From Stentor roeselii (Eukaryota > Ciliophora > Heterotrichea > Heterotrichida > Stentoridae): 64,000 nt of DNA. The stretch spans positions 62,001 to 126,000 of the forward strand of contig RSEH01000115.1 of the NCBI GenBank assembly GCA_006503475.1, given 5' to 3'. Under the pieces are notes generated by a model. It worked only from the letters and a program-made list of their open reading frames with translations. It had not been told where the DNA came from and ran no database searches. The position numbers and the translations under genes were made by a program. Every line of letters begins with the position of its first letter. Position 1 is the first letter of the stretch. Shown one piece after another: positions 47,032 through 54,995 of the stretch.

Positions 47032-47163
47032 GTAAAAATAGATTTTATAAAGATTTTCACTAAATTTGTTCGGCTCATGAGTTTAAATAGATTGATAAAG
47101 ATCATTTAATTCTTTTAGCTCATGAGTTAAAATAGATTAATAAAGATCTTTAAATAAAACCAG
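47023..47163. repeat. Three-copy degenerate tandem repeat, period 46-49 nt
   Basis: Copies start at about 47023, 47072 and 47118, each with GCTCATGAGT, then AAATAGATT, then ATAAAGAT. Spacers between the conserved blocks are AT-rich and vary. It directly follows the decayed gene remnant. Confidence 0.75.
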
Positions 47164-47483
47164 TTATTGTATGTCTTGTTACAAGACGAGAATTTAAATA
47201 AGATAAATAATCCAAATTTAGAATTTTTTAATGATTATAATCATAAATTATAAACTTAATCAATCACAATAATAATTTAATTTGACTATCTCAAGTCACC
47301 CGACTGATAAACAACCACTTCTCAATAATAAATCAACCAAATCAATAATAAATCTATCAACTCAATCATAAAATCTAAAAAAATCAAATCTCAACTAAAA
47401 CACTTTCCAGTTCTTTCTCTCCTCGCATATCCAACTCCATGTTCCTATCGATTTATTCAAATTTCCCTCAATAACATAAAAGT
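47164..47483. other. A+C-rich spacer upstream of the acylated protein gene
   Basis: About 320 nt, strongly A+C-rich from 47280 on, with repeated AATCAATAATAAATC-type text (for example near 47325 and 47340). No RNA gene recognised. Confidence 0.5.
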
Positions 47484-47957
47484 ATGGGAATAAAACTTTC
47501 CTCTGTCTGCTGTGCATATTGCAACGCCCGTCTGCCGACCGAAGAAGACGAATTCACAGGAATCCGTTCAGAGGTGAAGCAAAAACACAAAAAAGAAATG
47601 ATTCCCCTTCCGTTTCAAGACTACCTCAACCGAAAAAAGTCAGAATCAGAAAACGACTTAAGTCTTCATTTTCTGGAAAGTAGGAAATTCGACTACTTTA
47701 ACTCAGACAACAGGACTATGAACTTGTCAGCTATTCTGAAAATTCAGGAGATTCCGCAAATTCCTAGTCCTTCAGATGGATTTTTAAACGATTTTCATAT
47801 CAAGGAAAGAAGAAGTTTCAGCTTGCATGAAAGGAAAAAGGAAAAAAAGGAAAAACAGGAAAAGTTACAGTTATTTTTACCGAATCAAAGGAAATCTTTG
47901 GATCCGAGGAACTTGAAAGGATTGAATATGAGGAAGAATGTGAATATTAGTAAATAA
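47484..47957 (+). CDS. Unknown small protein with a probable dual-acylated N-terminus
   Basis: 157 residues. The start MGIKLSSVCC has G2, a Ser at position 6 and Cys 9-10, a good N-myristoylation plus palmitoylation signal; C9/C10 with C13 (CCAYC) might instead bind metal. The rest is polar and basic with a Lys/Glu stretch (ERKKEKKEKQEKLQLF). No domain recognised. Likely a membrane-tethered peripheral protein. Confidence 0.6.
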   Translation: MGIKLSSVCCAYCNARLPTEEDEFTGIRSEVKQKHKKEMIPLPFQDYLNRKKSESENDLSLHFLESRKFDYFNSDNRTMNLSAILKIQEIPQIPSPSDGFLNDFHIKERRSFSLHERKKEKKEKQEKLQLFLPNQRKSLDPRNLKGLNMRKNVNISK

Positions 47958-48295
47958 GTGATTTCAAAGTGAATAAATGGATTTCTTTGCTTTTTTGGAA
48001 GGATATTGTTTAAGTCTAGTGATTTTTGTGTTTAGAAGTTTTGGTTATTATATTTATGTAGTAAATATTTAAAAATAAGTAAATTTTTTAGGAATAATGT
48101 TCTCGAACAAGCAATATATTAGTAAAACTATAAAATGATAGATTCTTAAAGCTATTAAATGATAGAATCGTAAGTTTTAATATCTTAAAATCAAAGCTTA
48201 TTAGAATGCTTATACTTCATCTTTAAATTATCTTCTCATATCCATTCATAGAAACTTCAAGACATATTTCAAAAAATTTATCTATTTACAGTCTG
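47958..48295. other. Convergent AT-rich spacer
   Basis: 338 nt between the stops of two convergent genes, G+T-rich on the left and A+T-rich on the right. A short near-repeat (ATGATAGAATCGTAAG type text around 48136 and 48165) is present. No RNA gene recognised. It is long for this window, where convergent stops are often about 10 nt apart. Confidence 0.5.
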
Positions 48296-49858
48296 CTACC
48301 TAGATACTTCTATAGTTTTCCCTAAAGTTCCAGCCTTCAGCATCTGTACCCTAAAGTCAGTGGTCATTCTCTTGACAAGAGTGATATGTGCTAAATTCGA
48401 GTTCAAGACTTCACTTTCCTCTTCAAAGCAACTCATAAAAACCTTAAAATTCTCATAGTCAATATCAGCATTCATTTCAAGTTGCGCTTCTCTAATAATC
48501 TCTTCAAATTCCCCATCCTTGAATTCACATCCAGCCCTTTCAAGTGCAGTTTTTAAGTCCTTTCCAAGTATTTTCCCTTCATTTTTCTTATCAAAATAAG
48601 TGAAAGCCTCCCACATGAGTTCTTCATTCATAAGTGCTTTTTTATTCATAGTAGCGACGAGAAATTCAGTGAAGTTAATTTTTCCATTATGAATATAAGA
48701 GCAGTTATCAATGATCTTCTCGATTTCGTCTGAAGCGATGTTGAACCCGCTGTTTTTCATCGCTTTTTGAAGTTCATTTGCTGTGATGAAGCCTTTTTTT
48801 TCAGTGTCGATGGCGATGAAGGCTTCTCTCAACCCGTTGATCTGAGAGTTTGACATGCTTTTAACAGCGATTTTAATGGCTTCTTGCCAGAGTTTGTTCT
48901 TGGCTTTGTATTTGCAAAGAGCTTTTAGAACATCTTCAGGAATGATTTGTTTTTTTGAGTCGAAAGTTTCAAACCATCGATGTTTCAATGCTTCTTTCAT
49001 TGTTATTCTTCTGGATGAGTTTACATTTAGCATTAGTCTTATCAGCTCTTTGGCGTTTGTTGATATTCGCTCCATGCTCTCTATGTCAAGACTTGATCGT
49101 GCTTTGGATGCTTTTTGGTAAATGCTCTCGAGACTGGCACCTTTGAAGGGATGTCTTCCGAGAAGGATGAAGTATAAAAACACTCCTAGCGACCATACAT
49201 CGCATGATTTTGTGTAACTTCCTCGGAGTACTTCTGGTGCTAGATAATAAGGAGTCCCGGCTAAGGACTTTAACTTAAAATTGTTGTCGGTTTTTATTGA
49301 CATTCCAAAGTCACAAATTTTAATCACATCCGACGTTTCAGACTCATAAATGAAATTTTCCGGTTTAAGATCTCGATGAGTAATTCCATTCAAATGAAGA
49401 TAATTAACAGCACTTAGTAATTGCTTCATTATATTAGCAGCTTCTTCCTCAGAAAAAAACCCTTTAGTAATAAGTCTTTCACAAACATCTCCTCCAGTGC
49501 AAAGTTCCATAACAAGATGAAGATAAAGCTGGTCTTCATAAGTTTCATAGAGTTTGATAATGTTAGGATGGTCAACATACATCAAAATTTCGAGTTCCCG
49601 TTTCATGATAGTCCGATGTTTGGCGATTTTCTGCTTAAGTATCGACTTTATTGCAAACCTTTGAGAAGAATACTGCGACTTCCGAATTGCCTCTCGCACT
49701 GTGCCGTACTGACCATGTCCCAAAACTCTTATGAATTGGAAGGAATCGTGTATGCCTGAATAGTTCTTACTTGTGAGTTTCACTGCATTTGAAATGGTAG
49801 AACTCAAAATTGGTTTGCACTTTTGAGGCTTTACTTGCCTTGATATGCATATTCCCAT
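48296..49858 (-). CDS. Calcium-dependent protein kinase (CDPK) with degenerate EF-hands
   Basis: 520 residues. N-terminus MGICISRQ fits myristoylation (G2, S6) and palmitoylation (C4). The kinase domain, about 38-296, is complete: Gly loop GHGQYGTV, FAIKSI, HRDLKPEN, CDFG, APE. A junction helix and four EF-hand positions follow. Loop 1 (D351, DTEKKGFITANE) keeps D1, E3 and E12 but has Lys at 5. Loop 2 (SYIHNGKINFTE) has Ser/Ile at 1/3. Loop 3 (DKKNEGKILGKD) has Lys at 3. Loop 4 (QLEMNADIDYEN) lacks acid at 1 and 12. So the kinase looks active but calcium binding looks weak or partly lost. CDPKs are typical of plants, ciliates and apicomplexans. Confidence 0.93.
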   Translation of the reverse strand: MGICISRQVKPQKCKPILSSTISNAVKLTSKNYSGIHDSFQFIRVLGHGQYGTVREAIRKSQYSSQRFAIKSILKQKIAKHRTIMKRELEILMYVDHPNIIKLYETYEDQLYLHLVMELCTGGDVCERLITKGFFSEEEAANIMKQLLSAVNYLHLNGITHRDLKPENFIYESETSDVIKICDFGMSIKTDNNFKLKSLAGTPYYLAPEVLRGSYTKSCDVWSLGVFLYFILLGRHPFKGASLESIYQKASKARSSLDIESMERISTNAKELIRLMLNVNSSRRITMKEALKHRWFETFDSKKQIIPEDVLKALCKYKAKNKLWQEAIKIAVKSMSNSQINGLREAFIAIDTEKKGFITANELQKAMKNSGFNIASDEIEKIIDNCSYIHNGKINFTEFLVATMNKKALMNEELMWEAFTYFDKKNEGKILGKDLKTALERAGCEFKDGEFEEIIREAQLEMNADIDYENFKVFMSCFEEESEVLNSNLAHITLVKRMTTDFRVQMLKAGTLGKTIEVSR

Positions 49859-50327
49859 TATTTATTAGATGGTGGTGTTTTGTTCATTTGATTTGACCTA
49901 TTTTTTAGTTTGATATAGGATTGTGTGAAGAAAAAGCTTGGGTTTAGAGAGGTTTTGATGATGGTTTAGGATTTTTTGTTTTTTAGGGTCAGGGTGGGAA
50001 TAGGACAGGAGTAAAATATGGAGCCGAAATTTTTTGGGTGATGAATTTTGGTTTGGATCTAGAGAATAGAGGAGATATCAGCAAGATCAAGTGGGAATAT
50101 TAGAAGAGTTTAGGTTCGGGTAAGGATTATGAGAAGGTGCGTCTTGATAAGAGCTGGTAGGGATTTATAATTACAAACCAAGATTCATTATATATGAAGA
50201 TAAATTAAGGAAGTTTAAGAATTCGATTTTTTTTAGATATGATAAAAAAACCATCATCTCTTCTAGTTTTCACCTTGTTATATACATGACTGATAATCTG
50301 AATTATAAATGGAGCTAAACTAATCAA
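49859..50327. other. Intergenic spacer with a very G+T-rich block
   Basis: 469 nt between two - strand genes. From 49861 to about 50150 the + strand is extremely poor in C (1 C in 49921-49980, against 19 G and 26 T), then from 50230 it becomes A+C-rich. No frame or RNA gene recognised. Confidence 0.55.
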
Positions 50328-52457
50328 TTAAGCTATATAATTGTAAACATCAGATTTTTCACTACTCCTTTCCAAATAATCCTTCTGAATCAGCATTTCA
50401 ATGCGAGATTTAATCAACTTGACATCAGGATCAAACCTTCCAACAGTAAACTTAAAGACTTCATTGATAAGGTCCTTATGTTCAAGAGTACGCCTCATTT
50501 TCATAATTTTGACAATAACTGCATCCAAATAAAACTTCCTTTCATCTAAAACAGCTTTATCAAGTGCATTATCATCAGCCTTCTCCTCAAATTTTTCCCC
50601 AATAACTTCCAAGTAAACCCTAATCGAGTTGCCACTAAAATTTTCATTAAAACTTAAAACATCAGTCTCCATTAAAACTTTTCCCTTAGAAGTCTTATTC
50701 AAAATTTTCGCTTTAACAAGTCCAAGCAAATGTCTTTTCATTTCATTTGAAGAGCCTCCAATAGTTTCAAGCAATTCCGTGATCGAAAACGAGTTTCTAT
50801 TATTAAACAATAAAAGAAGACATCCTTGATAAATACTTCCAATTAAAGTCCTTTTCCTTTTCCAATAAAAATCGATTTCACATGAGCCGTAGTTGAAGCG
50901 ATAAGAAAGTCTTCTTCCAGAGTGATTCGAAATGTATTGTTTCGAGAAAGTCGAGCAGAAACTCGCTAAACTTTCAGGAAGGTTAAACTGAAGAAACTGC
51001 TCCGGAGGCCAGTTGTTTGCAGTTAAGACCTTGAGTGAAAACTCTTCTGATTCAATGTCTGAAGAGTTTCTGATGTCGTTAACCATTCCTTGAATTTTCG
51101 ATACAAACTTCAACCCGCACTCTTGTTTTAAGTACTTGATGATGATCTCTTCTTCCTCTAGTTTTCTCTTTGTTTTATCTAAAAGTCGCTGTGCAAGGAA
51201 CTGCCGATGTTTTAGTTCAAATATGTCTTTATCTCGAATAAAAGGAAAGATTGATAAAATTTTCTGAAGTTTTACCTCGTTTTCAGCTTCTAGGTTAGTA
51301 TTTAAGAATTTTTTTAGGAAGGAATCGATGTAAATTGCGATGAAAGTTGGAATTACGCTGTTTTGTGATAAAGCTGTTTCAAGTGCCAGGTTTGACTCGG
51401 TTTCAAAGAACTGGTTTCGGTTGAAACATTTGACTTTCACGTTGTTGAATGATTCGAATAGCTTGAAAACCTCTTCAATGAGAAAAACAGGTTTTTTCAT
51501 CAGGTCTTTGTTGGAATAAATTTCATCGACAAGAGCCTTTAAAGCACTTTTGAACTCTATTCTTAATCGATCGATGAAAAAGCGATTAGAAGAAGGGATT
51601 TCGTAAAGTCTTTTAATAGTTGATAGGTCTGCTTCTTTGATCAGTTTGAAAAGTGACTGATTTGTGAAGATATCTTCGATGTGGTCAGAGATGTACTCTT
51701 GTTGAATGACTTCGAGGATACCTTTCAAGGAATGACTCCCGATGACTGTGTTGCAGAAAAGCTTTTCTTGAATTATTTTTTCATTTATATAGATGAAGTA
51801 GTTTGAAAGGGAAAGTTGTTTTATCTTCTCCTCGGCATCTTGTTTGTAGAACTTCTGAGATGCTTGGAAAAAGTGAATTTGGAACACTTCTTCATAGACT
51901 TCGAAACTACCAAGGCCTAACTCGATAAACATTCCAAGGATTGACTTAAGGATGTCTTTTTCGTAGACTTCTCCTGTTTTGTTTTTCATTGATTCGGTTA
52001 TCAGCCAGGTTTTGATCTTTTCAGCGAGTTTTCCTTCAATGAAGATTTTTTCTTTGAATAAAGATAAACCGGTTTGGTTTAGTTTGGGTTTTAGCTTTTC
52101 TTTGATGTAAGTGTTTTCCATGTAGGATGATGACCCACATATTGAGAGTAAAGATGCCTTGAAGTTTTCCCAGATTCGGAAAAGAGAATCTATTAAAACT
52201 ACTGAATCTTGAAGACTCGATGAAATTTTTAGGATGAAGTCTTCTAAGAGACTTGTGATCATAGTGTAGAGTTCTTCACCTCCATCATCCATGTGGACTA
52301 ATGAGTATACAGCTTGGTAATTTTTTTCGTATTCTGAAATCGCTTGATGGTGAAGAATACTGGTGAAGTTTTTTCGAATAGTTTCCAAATGCTCCTCTTT
52401 ACTTCCAGTATTCTTAAAGGGTCTAGTCATAGAAGTGATTCTAATTTTCTTAGACAT
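50328..52457 (-). CDS. CUL3: Cullin (CUL3-like)
   Basis: 709 residues, close to CUL3 length. N-terminus like CUL3 (EYEKNYQAVYSLV, then GGEELYTMITSLLE). Long helical cullin repeats, then the cullin homology region and the C-terminal winged helix with the neddylation motif IVKIMKMRRTLEHKDLINEV; K653 is the expected NEDD8 site. The end is VYNYIA, as in other cullins (VYTYVA). CUL3 forms E3 ligases with BTB adaptors and RBX1. DCN1 (8462) and NAE1 (54996), both needed to modify it, are in the same window. The assignment to CUL3 rather than another cullin rests on the N-terminus. Confidence 0.92.
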   Translation of the reverse strand: MSKKIRITSMTRPFKNTGSKEEHLETIRKNFTSILHHQAISEYEKNYQAVYSLVHMDDGGEELYTMITSLLEDFILKISSSLQDSVVLIDSLFRIWENFKASLLSICGSSSYMENTYIKEKLKPKLNQTGLSLFKEKIFIEGKLAEKIKTWLITESMKNKTGEVYEKDILKSILGMFIELGLGSFEVYEEVFQIHFFQASQKFYKQDAEEKIKQLSLSNYFIYINEKIIQEKLFCNTVIGSHSLKGILEVIQQEYISDHIEDIFTNQSLFKLIKEADLSTIKRLYEIPSSNRFFIDRLRIEFKSALKALVDEIYSNKDLMKKPVFLIEEVFKLFESFNNVKVKCFNRNQFFETESNLALETALSQNSVIPTFIAIYIDSFLKKFLNTNLEAENEVKLQKILSIFPFIRDKDIFELKHRQFLAQRLLDKTKRKLEEEEIIIKYLKQECGLKFVSKIQGMVNDIRNSSDIESEEFSLKVLTANNWPPEQFLQFNLPESLASFCSTFSKQYISNHSGRRLSYRFNYGSCEIDFYWKRKRTLIGSIYQGCLLLLFNNRNSFSITELLETIGGSSNEMKRHLLGLVKAKILNKTSKGKVLMETDVLSFNENFSGNSIRVYLEVIGEKFEEKADDNALDKAVLDERKFYLDAVIVKIMKMRRTLEHKDLINEVFKFTVGRFDPDVKLIKSRIEMLIQKDYLERSSEKSDVYNYIA

Positions 52458-52483
52458 AATTATTCTACATTGTAATTTTAAAA

Positions 52484-53653
52484 TTAAACCTTATTAACCT
52501 TAATAAAAATCTCTCCGAAAAAGCCTTTTTGTTCCAAACTAACTTTTCCTTTATTAGCAAGCATCATCAATTCATAGAACTTCTGAGCAGTATCAAGTCT
52601 TTCATTAGAATGAATCATAGAAAATTTAACTTTTCCTTTCTTTTTCCTGATGGTTTCCAACAACCTTCCAGATCTCTGAATCAAAAGACTTTCATCATTT
52701 TCCCCCCTCTCAAATATTTCCTCATTCTTGTTATTTTCAAGGTCTTGTTCATCAATTCGCTGAACTTCATGATTATTTTCCTGAACCTCAAGATTCATTC
52801 CAACCTGTTCAAAGTCCTGATCCATCCTTTCAGGACTTTCCAAATTTCCAAATTCAAAAGTTTCTTCTTTAACTTCTTTTAACTTTTCCTGTACCTCATT
52901 CGGCAAGAAGATGATATTTTTATGAAAAAGTTCAAAAGAATCAAGCCCGATCATATCAACAGCGATTTTCAAATGTTCTTTAACAATATTTTCATTTTTT
53001 TTGTTTTTTTTAATCAAAGTTTTCTTATCAACCGGTATTCTTTTGAGAACTCTTGTTTTACGAGCAGGAGTTTGCTGAGCAGTTGTGATTTTAGGAGTGT
53101 CGATTTGAATGAGGTCAGGGTCCTGGTATTCAAGATTAGGGGAGTCTTCTTGCATCATACTTGCAGCGTCGTCTAACTCAACAATAGGCTGAACACTTTT
53201 CGGAGTATAGTTCACGTCGTTCAAGGTAATCGCGTTGAGATCCGCCAAGTTCCTTCCGATTTCAATGCTACCTCGGGTAGAAGCTCCGTACGACCCGACT
53301 GAAATCGAGTCTTCAATTGCCAATAAAGCTTTTTTCGGGTTTAATGTAATCATTTGTGTCATTTTCACGTTTTTCTTGTATTTCTGTTCTTTTTTCGGCG
53401 TCATTGCGAAACTCTGAAGAAACTCTTCCAGTTCATTCAAGATGAGCAGGGACTTCTGGAATAAAATCTTGAGAAGTCCAATTAACATCTGCCCGCTTTG
53501 CCTTAAACTGACAGTTTTACAAGTTTCTGCCAGGTCCGAAGCGACAGAGGAAATATCAGTCGAGTTGATGACGGCCTTTGAGAGTTTTTTTTCATTGTAG
53601 TAAGCTTTAAAGAGTTTTGAAAATTCCGGCTTGTCGTAAAGACTAACTTCCAT
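52484..53653 (-). CDS. RAD21/REC8-type cohesin kleisin
   Basis: 389 residues, short for RAD21. The N-terminal Rad21/Rec8 domain is clear: FKAYYNEKKLSKAVINSTDI, then TVSLRQSGQMLIGLLKILFQ and KSLLILNELEE. The middle is acidic and disordered. The C-terminus is the winged helix that binds the SMC1 head: DTAQKFYELMMLANKGKVSL, then EQKGFFGEIFIKVN. A separase site (ExxR) could be any of several, such as EIGR near 127-130. It could be the mitotic or the meiotic kleisin. The ATG is 27 nt from the divergent gene. Confidence 0.85.
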   Translation of the reverse strand: MEVSLYDKPEFSKLFKAYYNEKKLSKAVINSTDISSVASDLAETCKTVSLRQSGQMLIGLLKILFQKSLLILNELEEFLQSFAMTPKKEQKYKKNVKMTQMITLNPKKALLAIEDSISVGSYGASTRGSIEIGRNLADLNAITLNDVNYTPKSVQPIVELDDAASMMQEDSPNLEYQDPDLIQIDTPKITTAQQTPARKTRVLKRIPVDKKTLIKKNKKNENIVKEHLKIAVDMIGLDSFELFHKNIIFLPNEVQEKLKEVKEETFEFGNLESPERMDQDFEQVGMNLEVQENNHEVQRIDEQDLENNKNEEIFERGENDESLLIQRSGRLLETIRKKKGKVKFSMIHSNERLDTAQKFYELMMLANKGKVSLEQKGFFGEIFIKVNKV

Positions 53654-53680
53654 TTACAATCCCCTTGAAAATTATTCTGA
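53654..53680. promoter_or_regulatory. 27-nt divergent intergenic region (shared promoter)
   Basis: Only 27 nt separate the ATGs of the kleisin gene (-) and the unknown gene (+). Both transcription starts must lie within it or inside a gene. No motif recognised. Confidence 0.6.
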
Positions 53681-54958
53681 ATGGCCGATGAGCGGATTCT
53701 GTTGAACTGCATTGTTCCGATCTCTGAGATGAACTTTCGCTGCAGTGTCGAAGTCACTGAGAAGATTTTGAGAGACGTGTTGCGAGTAAGTTTTAAACAG
53801 CTCAGTTGCTTTATTCCCCAGTTTTCCTCGATGATTAAACAAGAAGTTGACAGTCACAATGAAAACTTCTCGTATTCCAGGTCAGCTCAAATTATCCCTT
53901 GCGAGGTTTTATTTGATTTGATTGAAGAACCGAAGTTTTGGAGATGTTTAAGAAATGTAAGAGATGAGTAGCTGGCGAATGGGTATGAAACTTGTGTTAA
54001 CTTGCATTTGGTGAAGGTTTGTCTTTACTTGCATTATGTGAAAAGAGTGGCGATTAACCTTTTGACGACTTTTTTCAATTCTTATGTGATTTTAGATACG
54101 GAGTCTATGCAAAATGGTGCTTCTCAGAATATCAATGTTTTATTTCGAAGTTTCAACCTGGCCGGGCGGTACCTGCACAAAAATCTGATCACTGTCTGGC
54201 TGAACCACAATAAAGACCTGCTGAGTGACAGCAAAACCTTGGCACCTGATGAGTACTTGATACTCGCTTCTAATACTTTTGATAAACAACGACTTATCCT
54301 TGAGAAGGTCCCTCAAGTCCGCATGAATAATAATCGAGACCCGAGGACTGGAGTCTTCTTGATCGAGGATGTATCAAAAAAACCTGATTTTGACTTCAAA
54401 CTTGAACAGATCATGGCAGGGCTTAAGTCAGACCAAATTGATTTTGACTACTCGCATAAGAAAAACTCGTTGATTTATGATAAAAACCCGCAAGGTCGCA
54501 AAAAGATGCTGAAAATGCTGGAAACTAAGAATATTAAAGACTTTCAAGGGTATCTACGGGACCCAGAATTGATGGTCAAGCTTAGGGAAACTTTGAATAG
54601 TGCAAGCACTTTGCTTGTGAGGACGAAAATTAATTCGGAAAATTTCAGCTATTTGAACTACCGTGACTCGACTGGGTTGATTCAGAATGTCGCTAATTTG
54701 ATTAAGCCGAATAGGTCTGAAAGTGGATTTGCTAGGCCTGAAACTGCGTCGACCTGCAGGCCTAAGACTCGCCCACAAACCAGCAGGACCCGATTTTTCA
54801 GGCCGTTGTCAGGTGTCTCCTCAACGGTCAAACTAGTCAGGCCGATGACTTCAGTTCCCAAGCTAAAGAAGCCCAACGCATTAAGCCTAGGAGGTAAAAG
54901 CGAGCCTTTCCACGTGATGACTTTGAGAGAGTCTGTTTCTTTAAGTTCTCTAGTTTAA
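53681..54958 (+). CDS. Unknown protein with one 15-nt intron
   Basis: 420 residues after removing the intron at 53957-53971, which joins ...FWRCLRN to LANGYETCVN. The second frame has no ATG near its start, so the spliced model is needed. No family recognised. The first 250 residues look ordered and helical (LRDVLRVSFKQLSCFIPQFS; NINVLFRSFNLAGRYLHKNL). The C-terminal 100 residues are Arg/Pro/Ser/Thr-rich (RPETASTCRPKTRPQTSRTR), a composition frequent in ciliate basal-body and axonemal proteins. Head-to-head with the kleisin and 37 nt before NAE1. Confidence 0.78.
53957..53971 (+). other. 15-nt intron in the unknown gene (phase 0)
   Basis: Sequence gtaagagatgagtag, after codon 92. Retention gives an in-frame TAG. 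Unlike the other four it has G at position 10 and A at 8 and 11. Confidence 0.88.
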
Positions 54959-54995
54959 CTATCTAACCTAAGTTTATTCCAAAAACTTTAATATA

